64,000 nt of DNA from Telluribacter roseus (GCF_017355915.2 NZ_JAFEUV020000014.1:95061-159060), one strand, 5' to 3'. Shown: positions 26,903-36,879, counted from the first letter of the stretch. The notes: generated by a model not told the origin, from the sequence alone. Translations and numbers: made by a program.

Positions 26903-28170
26903 GATAAAACCGGGATTGGGAGCTCGACTACTTTGCGGTAGGCTTGTCTGAGGAACCAGAAGTAACAGGCCACACTCAGTATCTGTAGTACATACTCCAG
27001 AATATATATGGGATTGGCAAACATACCAAAGCTGGTATAGTGAGGCTGATCGTAATATACGTATACGAAAGGCTGCACGACCGTCAGCCAGCTTACCGCC
27101 AGTAGTATCCCGATGTGCCACGTCTTACGTACATCGACCAGCTCAAACACCACCGCGATCAGATACGCAATAATATAAGCACCCGGCGCACTGGCCTGAA
27201 AGATCATCATACATACAAAAGAAGCCACAAACAGACTCGGCAGCGTCTCGGTTATGTGACGCTCGCGGCTGCGGTAGGCCATATAGCTCGGAATAAGTAC
27301 CGTAAACACCAGCCCAATCCAGTTGAACAGGGTGGATTCTTTCTCATTCACCTTAAAAAACAGCTCGATGTAAGGCCTCAAGATAGAGAACAGGTTGGGC
27401 GTCATGAGCTGCTCTGTATGCTGAATAGGCATCAGGAACAGGTCGCCGATCTGGGAGTACAGGAAGGCCAGAGCCGGTAGCCCCACTGCTGCCATAACCA
27501 GCAGCATCTTGATGGGCTTACGCACGATCAGGAGCAGGGGCGGCAGGAAGAATATAAAAGTTACCTTAATGGTGAGCAGAGCCAGCGCGAAAAGCAGTCC
27601 TATACCAACTTCGTAATCGTCCCGGCGCTTGTACGCGTGCCGTAGCATCAGCAGGGCTATGCCCCAGAACCACACTTCTTCCTGCCCGTCGATCAGTACA
27701 TACATAAACGTAGCCGGTAGCAGCCAGTACAGAAAGGCGAGCTGTAGCGCATTGGACGACCGGCTCTTGTAGGTTCGGTAGGTAAGCCACAGGATAGCGG
27801 TCTCCATCAGTACCATCAGGAGTACTATAGAGCGGGCATTGTGCCACAGCCAGAGCGGCAGACTGATGATATACGCGTATAAGGGAGCATGGTACGACCA
27901 GAAATCACGGTAGACAAATCCGCCCGCTTTGGCCCCTTCGGCCTTGTAGAAAAAGAAAGGTACATCGCCGCGGGGATCTTCATTGATTATCAGAAAGACG
28001 CCGATCCAGGGGAGTAGCCGAATGAGCAGAAATCCTATTCCGAATACCAGTCCATCCTGCTCATTCTGCCATTTTGCGAAAAGTGATTGCTGACGAACAA
28101 CCCAGACGATGCCGGCGGTAAGAGCTATATTGAGGAGTATCTTTATAGAAAAAACTTCAAGAATGGACAT
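26899..28170 (-). CDS. Polytopic membrane protein, GT-C glycosyltransferase-like (paralogue 1)
   Basis: A 423-residue protein with about ten TM helices. The first large loop has INEDPRGDVPFFFYKAEGAK and GGFVYRDFWSYHAPLYAYI. After it comes VLIDGQEEVWFWGIALLMLR, which aligns with VVGAQEDVWMWLFVVLAWLV of the downstream paralogue. The acidic residue in the first loop is what GT-C enzymes use for catalysis, but conservation outside this pair cannot be judged here. It is coupled to the next gene by an ATGA overlap and lies 45 bases downstream of a third membrane protein. Confidence 0.72.
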   Translation of the reverse strand: MSILEVFSIKILLNIALTAGIVWVVRQQSLFAKWQNEQDGLVFGIGFLLIRLLPWIGVFLIINEDPRGDVPFFFYKAEGAKAGGFVYRDFWSYHAPLYAYIISLPLWLWHNARSIVLLMVLMETAILWLTYRTYKSRSSNALQLAFLYWLLPATFMYVLIDGQEEVWFWGIALLMLRHAYKRRDDYEVGIGLLFALALLTIKVTFIFFLPPLLLIVRKPIKMLLVMAAVGLPALAFLYSQIGDLFLMPIQHTEQLMTPNLFSILRPYIELFFKVNEKESTLFNWIGLVFTVLIPSYMAYRSRERHITETLPSLFVASFVCMMIFQASAPGAYIIAYLIAVVFELVDVRKTWHIGILLAVSWLTVVQPFVYVYYDQPHYTSFGMFANPIYILEYVLQILSVACYFWFLRQAYRKVVELPIPVLS

Positions 28171-28215
28171 ATCATCAAACTATAATCAAACGAAACAACA
28201 AATGGGTACTTTACT

Positions 28216-29415
28216 TTAATCAAACCACCCCCAGCCGGTCCATCTGTCAAGAAACATAACTGCTTTCAGAGGAAGTGGTTCAGCCCATAGTACTTTATTA
28301 TACCCCAGCGTATAGCACATAGGATGAATAATACAGATGAGGGCCATCACGAAAAGTAATTTTCGGTATTCGGGCAAAGGTACCATTCTGGCCAGTACCA
28401 GGCTACTAATCAGCAGGAACGGAAAGCCATACCCGTACGCCCGGTCAATATCGTGAACAAATATTCCGGTCGTGATCAGTACCAGGAATCCTACCAGCAA
28501 TGCCACCAGCAACCAGTAGTGCCGGGCCATGTACAGTACATAACCTGCTGCTCCCAGTAATAGCCAGGCTCCCTCAAACGAAGTCCAGAGACTATTGCCC
28601 AGCCCTGCCCGGTGGGCATCCGCGAACAGAACCGGAGTACCTTCGGTGGTATACTCATGAAAGAAAAAGTAGGTGCTCATGATGTACCTCCGGAAGATAA
28701 AATACAGGATCCAGGAGATGACTACAACCCAGGTAGCCGGTACAAACGCACTTTTTGCTACCGCCCCCAGCGTAGATGCATCTCTTTGGGCCACTAAGGT
28801 ACGAGCCATCCACCATAAAATAACATAACCTCCGGCTACAATAGCGCGTTCGTCCGTAAAAAAGGCCAGCTGCAGGCACACGAAGAGCAGGAACGGATTC
28901 CTGATAAACAGAGCCAGCAGCAGGAAAAAGTAGGCAAATCCGTCGCCGTAGCCGGCCATATCCACCAGGAACCACGAGAACACGAACATATTGGATAAGG
29001 CAAGGGCAAAAAAAGCCGTTACTACTTTATCTGCCGTCTGCCGGTAAACCTCCCGGGCGATCAGGTACAGAAAAACGCACCCCAGCAACCCCTGAATCAC
29101 CACAATAAGAATGACGTTGTGCCCCGTCAGGTACGACAGCAGCGGAAGTACCCACCGCATAACCATATTCTCGCGACGGATGTACACCTCATAGCCGTAG
29201 GGATGCAGGATATCCTGGGCCTGGATCTCGATGAAAGCCCAGGCATCCGCGCCTTTAAGAATGGTATAGGGAGGTACTGCCAGGAACCAGGAGAGAACCG
29301 CACAAAAAAGGGTCAGGTACAAAAGCCAGTTGGGGCTATCTAGTTTTTCATCAATCCATTGACATAGCCGGTAATACTGCTCTGACAAGGAAAAAATAGT
29401 TTGTACCTGCTTCAT
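28216..29415 (-). CDS. Polytopic membrane protein of unknown function
   Basis: A 399-residue protein with about ten hydrophobic helices and a soluble amphipathic N-terminus. The first loop (ILKGADAWAFIEIQAQDILHPYGYEVYIRREN) contains acidic residues and resembles membrane glycosyltransferase loops only loosely. AVFFTDER-like segment QLAFFTDERAIVAGGYVILWW lies mid-protein. It is first in a co-directional run of three membrane proteins (28216, 26899, 25655), suggesting a shared role in envelope glycan or lipid synthesis. No soluble transferase, flippase or polymerase gene accompanies them, so the pathway is not defined. Confidence 0.65.
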   Translation of the reverse strand: MKQVQTIFSLSEQYYRLCQWIDEKLDSPNWLLYLTLFCAVLSWFLAVPPYTILKGADAWAFIEIQAQDILHPYGYEVYIRRENMVMRWVLPLLSYLTGHNVILIVVIQGLLGCVFLYLIAREVYRQTADKVVTAFFALALSNMFVFSWFLVDMAGYGDGFAYFFLLLALFIRNPFLLFVCLQLAFFTDERAIVAGGYVILWWMARTLVAQRDASTLGAVAKSAFVPATWVVVISWILYFIFRRYIMSTYFFFHEYTTEGTPVLFADAHRAGLGNSLWTSFEGAWLLLGAAGYVLYMARHYWLLVALLVGFLVLITTGIFVHDIDRAYGYGFPFLLISSLVLARMVPLPEYRKLLFVMALICIIHPMCYTLGYNKVLWAEPLPLKAVMFLDRWTGWGWFD

Positions 29416-29698
29416 TTACAAAGGCTGGAATAAAAGTGCTGCAAAGCTAAACCAGACTTTCAATATGCCAAATAGTCCCTAATGTATTTATCCTGTGGCT
29501 GTTTTAGTTATGTACGGGCACATCAGCCTTCGTCTTCAGCGCATATTACCTCTCCTGAATAGTATTGTCCACCGGTCACAGTATGCTTGCATACTATATC
29601 AAAATAGAATAAATTTGGTTATAACACTATTAGTAATCGAACTACTTCATCAGTAATCAAACTATACGATTATGGCACTAGCTGCAGAATGGACCGGT

Positions 29699-30838
29699 AT
29701 GGACTTCAATCTGAGTGAAGAACATAAAGCTGTACAGGAGGCTGCCCGGGACTTCGCACAGAATGAACTACTACCTGGCGTCATTGAACGTGATAATGAC
29801 CAGAAGTTTGACCCCGCCCTGCTCCGCCGCATGGGTGACCTGGGCTTCATGGGCATGATGGTTGCTCCCGAATACGGAGGAGGAGGTATGGATACGGTCT
29901 CGTATGCCATCGCGATCGAAGAGATTTCTAAAATAGACGCCTCGGCGTCGGTCATCATGTCGGTGAATAACTCGCTGGTGTGCTGGGGGCTCGAAAAGTA
30001 CGGTAACGAAGAACAAAAGCAACGGTACCTGACGCGCCTGGCATCGGGCGAGGTAATAGGGGCTTTCTGTCTTTCGGAGCCGGAAGCCGGCTCTGATGCT
30101 ACCTCGCAGCATACTACCGCCGAAGACAAAGGGGACTACTACCTGCTCAATGGTACCAAAAACTGGATCACCAACGGCAACACTGCCTTGATCTACCTCG
30201 TCATGGCGCAGACCTACCCCGACAAACGCCATAAAGGAATCAACTGCCTGATTGTAGACAGAGGCCTGGAAGGATTCTCCGTTGGTAAGAAAGAGGACAA
30301 AATGGGTATCCGGGCTTCGGATACGCACTCCCTGATGTTTGCGGATGTACAGGTACCTAAGGAAAATCGAATCGGTGAAGACGGAATGGGCTTTAAGTTC
30401 GCCATGAGTACCCTTAACGGAGGGCGTATAGGTATAGCAGCCCAGGCACTGGGCGTTGCGGCCGGTGCCTACGAGCTGGCGCTGGCCTATGCACTACAAC
30501 GACGTACTTTTGATAAACCTATCTTTGAGCACCAGGCTGTGCAGTTCAAACTGGCCGAAATGGCCACCCGCATCGAAGCAGCTCGCCTGCTGGTGTACAA
30601 AGCGGCCCGCCTCAAGGATGAAGGCAAGGATTTTGTGAAGGCGGCGGCTATGGCCAAGCTCTATGCTTCTGATGTAGCCATGTGGGCTACGACCGAGGCC
30701 GTACAGATCCACGGTGGCTACGGCTACGTAAAGGAATATCACGTCGAAAGGCTCATGCGGGATGCCAAAATCACACAGATATACGAGGGTACATCAGAAA
30801 TCCAAAAATTAGTGATAGCCAGAGAGCTCCTCAAATAG
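29699..30838 (+). CDS. Acyl-CoA dehydrogenase
   Basis: A 379-residue FAD enzyme that introduces a trans-2 double bond into acyl-CoA (short- or branched-chain type). Visible are the N-terminal helix FNLSEEHKAVQEAARDFA, FCLSEPEAGSDA, NGTKNWITNG, FGYGYVKEYHVERLMRDAKITQIYEGTSEIQ-type C-terminal region, with the catalytic-base Glu in YEGTSEIQ. ATG at 29699 aligns with the family start MDFNLSEEH; ATG at 29672 would add nine residues and cannot be excluded. No SD sequence precedes either. It stands alone; electron-transfer flavoprotein genes are not nearby. Confidence 0.94.
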   Translation: MDFNLSEEHKAVQEAARDFAQNELLPGVIERDNDQKFDPALLRRMGDLGFMGMMVAPEYGGGGMDTVSYAIAIEEISKIDASASVIMSVNNSLVCWGLEKYGNEEQKQRYLTRLASGEVIGAFCLSEPEAGSDATSQHTTAEDKGDYYLLNGTKNWITNGNTALIYLVMAQTYPDKRHKGINCLIVDRGLEGFSVGKKEDKMGIRASDTHSLMFADVQVPKENRIGEDGMGFKFAMSTLNGGRIGIAAQALGVAAGAYELALAYALQRRTFDKPIFEHQAVQFKLAEMATRIEAARLLVYKAARLKDEGKDFVKAAAMAKLYASDVAMWATTEAVQIHGGYGYVKEYHVERLMRDAKITQIYEGTSEIQKLVIARELLK

Positions 30839-30931
30839 GGTTAGATAACCGTTTATCGAAATTTTCTAAAAAAAGTGCACTATTTGTAGGTAGAATCGTG
30901 TACTTTTTTTTTATTTTCGCTATATCGATCC

Positions 30932-30963
30932 TTGTATTAGTTTTGTACAATTTATTAGATTTG
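30932..30963 (+). promoter_or_regulatory. Promoter of the cupin/AraC regulator gene
   Basis: TTG (30932-30934), 21-nt spacer, TAGATTTG (30956-30963), matching the relaxed Bacteroidota TTG-N17-23-TAnnTTTG pattern. It lies 48 bases before the start codon at 31012 in a strongly AT-rich leader. Confidence 0.55.
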
Positions 30964-30968
30964 TACAA
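30943..30968. promoter_or_regulatory. Paired TTGTACAA palindromes overlapping the promoter
   Basis: Two identical 8-bp palindromes TTGTACAA at 30943-30950 and 30961-30968, 18 bp apart, bracket and overlap the -7 element of the AraC-type gene. Identical spaced palindromes at a promoter suggest an operator, possibly for autoregulation, but GTAC is over-represented across this genome, so chance is not excluded. Confidence 0.4.
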
Positions 30969-31011
30969 AATTAGATTTACAAGGCTAACACATGCCTCTA
31001 AAATACATGTC

Positions 31012-31941
31012 ATGGAAGATTACAACAAGATTATCGAATCACTTGGGGTGAAGTTTGTGAGGGCTCGACACATCCGTATTTTGCAGCCCATAACAATCAA
31101 AAACTTTTATGATGTACAGAACTCACTCACGATTTTGTACGATGGGGAAGTGTCGTTCGGGACAGAAGAACCTCAGAAAGTAGAAATGGGTGATATGCTG
31201 TTTATCCCCGGTGGTAAGCACGCTACAGTTACGTACGGTAACTCGGCTCTGGCCAAGACTGTATCTAACGAGGAGTTTATGACCAATCGTGACAACTACT
31301 TCGAAGCCAGTCACGAGCCAGCTATGATCGGTCAGATCCCTAACTCATTCGGACTGATATCTTTTGAGGCGAAGGTTTTCGATACCGTTAACTTCTTTAC
31401 TTCGCTGGATATCCCTCCTTTCCTGATCAAGCGCGATGATAACATGGCCGCTACCATCAATCAGGTACTGGCCGAAGAAATGACCGACACACCCGGTAAG
31501 GGACGCGTGATCAAGATCAAGACCGAGGAGGTAGTGATCGAGATTATCCGCTATATATTAAAGAACAAGCTATTCGTTGAGCAGCTCGTTACCAACAGTA
31601 CCTACTTCAAAGACCCCCGTCTGATCGATATTTTTGCCTATATCAAGGACAACCTGGGTGGTGACCTGTCGAACAAAGTACTGGCTAATGTGGCCAACGT
31701 ATCTGAAGACTACGTAGGGCAGTACTTCAAGATGCTGACTGGTATCAACCCGCAGGACTACATCGAGTACCAGCGTATGGAGAAAGCCGTTGACCTGCTC
31801 CGTACTTCCAAGAAGAGCATCCGTGCCATCGGTGCTGATGTAGGATACAAAGACACCGCGTACTTCTGCCGTCGCTTCAAGATGATGTTCGGTATACCGG
31901 CAGGTAAGATGCGTCGTCGTGAGTCACTGATGAACGTGTAA
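31012..31941 (+). CDS. Cupin-AraC family transcriptional regulator
   Basis: A 309-residue regulator. Residues about 35-90 form a cupin-like sensor strand set (LTILYDGEVSFGTEEPQKVEMGDMLFIPGGKHATV). The C-terminal part (about 205-300) has two AraC helix-turn-helices: NKVLANVANVSEDYVGQYFKML and IRAIGADVGYKDTAYFCRRF, ending FGIPAGKMR. ATG at 31012 is chosen because the frame upstream runs into the acyl-CoA dehydrogenase gene and codes nothing plausible. It is followed by a 28-bp palindromic terminator. Target genes are unknown. Confidence 0.9.
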   Translation: MEDYNKIIESLGVKFVRARHIRILQPITIKNFYDVQNSLTILYDGEVSFGTEEPQKVEMGDMLFIPGGKHATVTYGNSALAKTVSNEEFMTNRDNYFEASHEPAMIGQIPNSFGLISFEAKVFDTVNFFTSLDIPPFLIKRDDNMAATINQVLAEEMTDTPGKGRVIKIKTEEVVIEIIRYILKNKLFVEQLVTNSTYFKDPRLIDIFAYIKDNLGGDLSNKVLANVANVSEDYVGQYFKMLTGINPQDYIEYQRMEKAVDLLRTSKKSIRAIGADVGYKDTAYFCRRFKMMFGIPAGKMRRRESLMNV

Positions 31942-31979
31942 GACTACACAGTCTGGTACATAGATCACTACCAAAAAGG

Positions 31980-32009
31980 AGAGGCGGCTGGATATCCAGC
32001 CGCCTCTTT
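31980..32009. terminator. Bidirectional terminator between AraC-type gene and nuoN
   Basis: A perfect 28-bp palindrome (31980-32007; arm AGAGGCGGCTGGAT) followed by TTT on the plus strand and preceded by an A-rich stretch. It lies between convergent genes ending at 31941 and 32034. Confidence 0.85.
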
Positions 32010-32033
32010 GTGTATGATGAAATGAGTGAACTA

Positions 32034-33428
32034 CTAGAGAAGCTGTTCGAAGAAGCCCGGAGCCAGGCCAAACAGTATAGTAATGACCGTAGCTGCCACC
32101 AGTACGATCTGGTAAAAAGGAGCCACGCGAATCTTGGCTGTGTTGCCTTCTTTCATGTAAGAAGCGATCACCACCCGGAAGTAGTAGTAGATACCAACCG
32201 CTGACATCAGCACGGCCACTACCAGCATCCACATCAGCCCGCGATCAGCGGCGCTGCTAAACACAAAGAACTTGCCCCAGAAGCCCGCAGTAAGCGGAAT
32301 ACCCGCCAGCGACAGCATCGATACCGTTAGCACAAAGGCCAGGAGCGGGTTCTGCTTAGCCAGTCCGTTGAAGGCATCATAGCTCTCGTTAGGACGGCCG
32401 TCCAGCGACTTTTCCTTGGCGATCAGCATCAGTACGCCAAAGGCACTGATGGTAGCCACCGAGTAAGCCATAGAGTAAAACAAGATGGACCGTTCAGTCT
32501 GCTCGGTAAGGGCCGTCAGAGCGATCAGCAGGTAGCCGGCATGTGATATACTTGAGTAGGCCATCATCCGCTTAAAGCTATTCTGATAGACAGCTACTAT
32601 GTTACCCACAAACAGCGTCAGCACGGTAATAGCGGCGAGGGTAACCCACCAGAAGTCATAGATACCCGAGAACGAGTGGGCCATCAGACGGAAAATAGCG
32701 GCGAAACCGGCTGTTTTCACGATGGTGGACATAAACGTGGTAAAAATGGAAGGAGCTCCATCGTATACGTCGGGAGTCCAGAAGTGGAAAGGAGCCGCCG
32801 AAACTTTGAAGAGCATCCCAATCAGTAACAGCAGCAATCCGCCGTACATAATATACGATTGAGCCGCCGGACCCGCACTCACAAACCCGCGGATACCCGT
32901 CAGGGTGAATGTACCGGTAGCACCGTACAGTAGGGCTATTCCAAATATCATGATACCCGTTGCGAAGGATCCCATCAGGAAGTACTTAAGGGAGGCCTCG
33001 TTGGAAAGCGTATTGCGCTTTTCGCTTCCGGTAAGAATGTACATGGCTACGGAAAGTATCTCTACTCCCACAAAAAGCATGATCAGGTGCTCGTACCCGA
33101 TCATCATAAAGGCTCCTACGAGTGAGAAGGTCATGATGGCAAAGTACTCAGCGGGCTGAGCCTCTTCGTCATCCTGAAAGCCCCGGGTCATGGCCGCGAT
33201 CATAAAGGCCGATACCAGTACAATGGCATTGAATGCCAGGGTAAGGTTAGTTACCGAGAACATTCCGTAGAAGTACAGAAGAGGCCCCTGGTTCCAGTCG
33301 ATAAAGTTACTTCCCAGCGCCAGGGCCAGGAACAGCAGCGTAGCGGGTAGTAAGATATTCTTTGATTTCAGAAATCCCAGAAACAGGAGGACGATACCAA
33401 GAACGGACAACAGTACAATAGGATACAT
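32034..33428 (-). CDS. nuoN: NADH-quinone oxidoreductase subunit N
   Basis: A 464-residue, roughly 14-helix antiporter-like subunit of complex I that contributes to proton pumping. The core motif PFHFWTPDVYDGAPSIFTTFMSTIVKTAGFA, an essential-Lys/Glu-type channel region, and RMMAYSSISHAGYLLIA identify it as NuoN. It is last in the minus-strand order nuoK-L-M-N, 49 bases after nuoM. Length is normal for Bacteroidota. Confidence 0.95.
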   Translation of the reverse strand: MYPIVLLSVLGIVLLFLGFLKSKNILLPATLLFLALALGSNFIDWNQGPLLYFYGMFSVTNLTLAFNAIVLVSAFMIAAMTRGFQDDEEAQPAEYFAIMTFSLVGAFMMIGYEHLIMLFVGVEILSVAMYILTGSEKRNTLSNEASLKYFLMGSFATGIMIFGIALLYGATGTFTLTGIRGFVSAGPAAQSYIMYGGLLLLLIGMLFKVSAAPFHFWTPDVYDGAPSIFTTFMSTIVKTAGFAAIFRLMAHSFSGIYDFWWVTLAAITVLTLFVGNIVAVYQNSFKRMMAYSSISHAGYLLIALTALTEQTERSILFYSMAYSVATISAFGVLMLIAKEKSLDGRPNESYDAFNGLAKQNPLLAFVLTVSMLSLAGIPLTAGFWGKFFVFSSAADRGLMWMLVVAVLMSAVGIYYYFRVVIASYMKEGNTAKIRVAPFYQIVLVAATVITILFGLAPGFFEQLL

Positions 33429-33477
33429 AATTATGGATAGTCGTTAGTCGTCAGGCCGGCTACATCATTAGCCCTTA

Positions 33478-34926
33478 TCAACCATTTATGAAACGTAGTA
33501 ATTGACTTACAGTAGGCTCCGTCAGGCTCAGGAACGTAGAGGGATAGATCCCAATCCAGAATACCATAGCAACCAGGGGTATCAGCACCGCCCGCTCGCT
33601 CAGGCTCAGATCAGCGAAGTGCTCGGCTACCTCCGTACGGGGACCAAACATCGACCTCTGGAAAAGACGCAGCATATATACTGCTCCCAGAATGATGGTA
33701 AGTCCGGCAACGGCACCCAGCCAGCCGTTGTACTGGTACACCCCCGCCAGCAGCAGGAATTCACCCACAAAGGCATTGGTCAGAGGCAGGGCCACGCTAC
33801 CCAGCAGCAGGATCATAAAATACACCGTTAGCTGAGGTGTGTTCTTGGTAATACCTCCCAGCTGATCGAGGTTACGGGTCCTGGTGCGGGAGAAGATAAT
33901 CTCTACGATAAAGAACATCCCTACCACGTTGATCCCGTGCGCCAGCATCTGAATCAGGGCTCCCTGCAGACCATTTAATGTCGTAGAGAACACACCAGCG
34001 GACATCAGGCCTACGTGCGCGAAGGATGAATACGCAACCAGACGCTTCATATCACGCTGCTTGATGGCGATGATCGAGCCGTATACAATACCTATTACTG
34101 ACAGTACGATGGCTACCGCGCCCCAGTCTTCCAGAGCCATAGGGGCGATAGGGAGCAGCAGACGAATCAATCCATACACCCCCATTTTTAGCATGATACC
34201 CGCCAGCAACATAGTAGCCGGTGTAGGCGACTCGGTGTAGGTATCGGGCTGCCACGTATGGAACGGGAATATCGGCATCTTGATCGCGAAGGCTATGAAT
34301 AACCCCCAGAATACCCAGCCTTGTACGGCGGGATCTAGCTGCAGGTTGTAGAAAGCAGCAATCTCGGAAGTGTGCGTACCGGGCGTCTGGAAGTACAGGT
34401 ACACAAATGCCACCAGCATGAACAAGCTTCCGAAGATGGTATAGATAAAGAACTTGAAAGTTACCTTCAGGCGGTTCTCTCCTCCCCACAGGGCCGACAG
34501 GAAGTACACCGGTATCAGCGCCGCTTCGAAGAACAGGTAGAACAGGAAGGCATCAGTAGCGGTAAATACGCCTACCAGCGCCGCTTCCATAAAAAGGATC
34601 AGCGAGTAGAAAGTGGGTGCATTACGATACTCATGACCAAAGGTAGAGAGTACGATCAGTGGCGTCAGGAAGGTAGTCAGCAGTACCAGCAGCATACTGA
34701 TGCCGTCAATGCTGGCTCCCAGGGTAACCCCCGCCGACTTGATCCAGTCGTACTTGAAACCAAACTGCTGACCACCCACCGGATCAAACTGCATCCACAC
34801 GACCAGCGCGACAGCCAGCTCGGCCACTGCCCCAAGCAGGGCCAGCAGCCTGGCATTACGCCCGCCGAAGCTTAGTGTAAGTATTCCTGTAAGGACAGGT
34901 ATAAGTATAAGAAGGAGAGTAAACAT
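33478..34926 (-). CDS. nuoM: NADH-quinone oxidoreductase subunit M
   Basis: A 482-residue proton-pumping subunit with about 14 helices. Diagnostic segments are FEAALIPVYFLSALWGGENRL, FPFHTWQPDTYTESPTPATMLLAGIMLKMGVYGL and RLVAYSSFAHVGLMSAG. It follows nuoL by 33 bases and precedes nuoN in the same operon. Confidence 0.96.
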   Translation of the reverse strand: MFTLLLILIPVLTGILTLSFGGRNARLLALLGAVAELAVALVVWMQFDPVGGQQFGFKYDWIKSAGVTLGASIDGISMLLVLLTTFLTPLIVLSTFGHEYRNAPTFYSLILFMEAALVGVFTATDAFLFYLFFEAALIPVYFLSALWGGENRLKVTFKFFIYTIFGSLFMLVAFVYLYFQTPGTHTSEIAAFYNLQLDPAVQGWVFWGLFIAFAIKMPIFPFHTWQPDTYTESPTPATMLLAGIMLKMGVYGLIRLLLPIAPMALEDWGAVAIVLSVIGIVYGSIIAIKQRDMKRLVAYSSFAHVGLMSAGVFSTTLNGLQGALIQMLAHGINVVGMFFIVEIIFSRTRTRNLDQLGGITKNTPQLTVYFMILLLGSVALPLTNAFVGEFLLLAGVYQYNGWLGAVAGLTIILGAVYMLRLFQRSMFGPRTEVAEHFADLSLSERAVLIPLVAMVFWIGIYPSTFLSLTEPTVSQLLRFING

Positions 34927-34959
34927 AAGTTTAAATCTTGTTCTTTATCGAAAAGTGTT

Positions 34960-36879
34960 TTAGCGAATCAGCAGGTTCCAGAATAAAATCGCAACGATAC
35001 CTACAACCATCGCAAATATGTAGTAGCCGACCGAGCCCGTCTGCATTTTACGCAGTTGCCCCGACAAGGCTTTTACCAGTCGTCCGGTACCCAGTACAAT
35101 CAGGTCAATAAAGAATTCACCAAAGCTGTACAAGAGGTTTGACAGGGCACTGATTGGTTTTACAAATACTCCACTGTAGAGTTCGTCTATGTAGTACTTG
35201 TTATATACCAGACGCTCCAGTGACGAACGCTCCGCTGTGTCGGGAGCCGGCACCGAGCTACGGCTGACATACATTACATAGGCAGCAATAGCGGCGATCA
35301 GAGCAGCGGCTACCGAAATACCCATCAGCATAAATTCTTCGGAATGGCTCAGCGTAGTAGCCGCAAAAGCTTCGGGATTGACCTGACGGGCTCCGTCATA
35401 AAGCGGACTCATAAACTCTGCCAGCTGGTGAGTACCTCCCAGTACTTCGGGTACTCCCATGAATCCACCTACGGCCGAGAAAATAGCCAGAATAACCAGT
35501 GGTATGGTCATGGAAGCCGGTGACTCGTGCAGATGATGCTCCTGCTCATGAGTACCCCGGAACTGGCCGAAGAAGGTTAGGAACAACAGACGGAACATAT
35601 AGAATGACGTCATCAGAGAACCCAGTACGCCAAGTGCCCACAGCAGCTTGTTGTGCTCGTAGGCATGCGCCAGGATCTCATCCTTAGAGAAGAAACCCGC
35701 AAACGGAGGTATACCCGCAATGGCAATGGTACCAATCAGGAAGGTAAGGAAGGTAATAGGGAGCTTCTTGCGCAGGCCACCCATCGAGCGAATATCCTGC
35801 TCATCGGACATGGCATGAATCACGCTACCAGCTCCGAGGAAGAGCAGCGCCTTGAAGAAGGCGTGCGTAATAACATGGAACATGGAGGCTGAGTAAGCCA
35901 TCACGCCCAGCGCCACAAACATATAGCCCAGCTGACTCACCGTCGAGTAAGCCAGTACTTTCTTGATGTCGTTCTGCAGTAGACCAATGGAAGCGGCCAG
36001 TAGTACCGTGGCTATACCCACAATAGCAACTACTTCCAGCGTAAACGGCGCCAGGGAATACAGCACGTTGGAACGGATCACCATATAAATACCCGCCGTC
36101 ACCATGGTAGCGGCGTGAATCAGGGCCGATACCGGCGTAGGTCCCGCCATCGCGTCGGGCAGCCAGGTAAACAGAGGAATCTGCGCTGATTTACCCATAG
36201 CTCCCACAAAGAGCAGAAGCGTAATAGTAACCACGACCGGATCACCTACCGACAGGCCAGCAGCCTGACGAAATACGTCGGTATACTCTACCGAGCCGAA
36301 GGTGGCGATAATGGTAAAGATACCCAGCAGGAAGCCTAGGTCACCGATGCGGTTCATGATGAAGGCTTTGCGGGCAGCGTTGTTGTAGTTGGTATTGGTG
36401 TTCCAGAAGCCGATCAGCAGGTACGAACAAAGACCTACCCCTTCCCAGCCGATGAACATGATCACGTAGTTGGAGCCCATCACGAGCAGCAGCATGAAGA
36501 AGAGGAAGAGGTTCAGAAAGGCAAAGAATTTGCCGAACCCTTCATCGTGCTTCATGTAGCCGATAGAGTAAATGTGGATCAGAGAACCTACCCCCGTCAC
36601 GATCATCAGCATCAGTAACGACAGCTGGTCGATCTGGAAGGAAAATGGAATGTTGAGGTTCCCGACGGTAATCCAGTCAAAGAGCGATACGACCTGTGGC
36701 TGACTACCGGCCGCTTTGAATGCACTTAGTACGGCCACTGATACCGCAAAACTACCCAGGGCAGCCAGCGAACCGATCACTCCCACGGCCCCCTTTGGGA
36801 CGCGACGAAATCCGATACCATTAATAAGAAAACCTATTAAGGGAAGGAGGGGTATCAGAATGAGTAAAGAAGCAGACAT
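34960..36879 (-). CDS. nuoL: NADH-quinone oxidoreductase subunit L
   Basis: A 639-residue subunit with the distal antiporter-like core (MFIGWEGVGLCSYLLIGFWN, IPLFTWLPDAMAGPTPVSALIHAATMVTAGIY, KVLAYSTVSQLGYMFVALG) and the C-terminal extension that forms the long lateral helix in complex I. Located between nuoK (82-base gap) and nuoM. Complete and of normal length. Confidence 0.97.
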   Translation of the reverse strand: MSASLLILIPLLPLIGFLINGIGFRRVPKGAVGVIGSLAALGSFAVSVAVLSAFKAAGSQPQVVSLFDWITVGNLNIPFSFQIDQLSLLMLMIVTGVGSLIHIYSIGYMKHDEGFGKFFAFLNLFLFFMLLLVMGSNYVIMFIGWEGVGLCSYLLIGFWNTNTNYNNAARKAFIMNRIGDLGFLLGIFTIIATFGSVEYTDVFRQAAGLSVGDPVVVTITLLLFVGAMGKSAQIPLFTWLPDAMAGPTPVSALIHAATMVTAGIYMVIRSNVLYSLAPFTLEVVAIVGIATVLLAASIGLLQNDIKKVLAYSTVSQLGYMFVALGVMAYSASMFHVITHAFFKALLFLGAGSVIHAMSDEQDIRSMGGLRKKLPITFLTFLIGTIAIAGIPPFAGFFSKDEILAHAYEHNKLLWALGVLGSLMTSFYMFRLLFLTFFGQFRGTHEQEHHLHESPASMTIPLVILAIFSAVGGFMGVPEVLGGTHQLAEFMSPLYDGARQVNPEAFAATTLSHSEEFMLMGISVAAALIAAIAAYVMYVSRSSVPAPDTAERSSLERLVYNKYYIDELYSGVFVKPISALSNLLYSFGEFFIDLIVLGTGRLVKALSGQLRKMQTGSVGYYIFAMVVGIVAILFWNLLIR

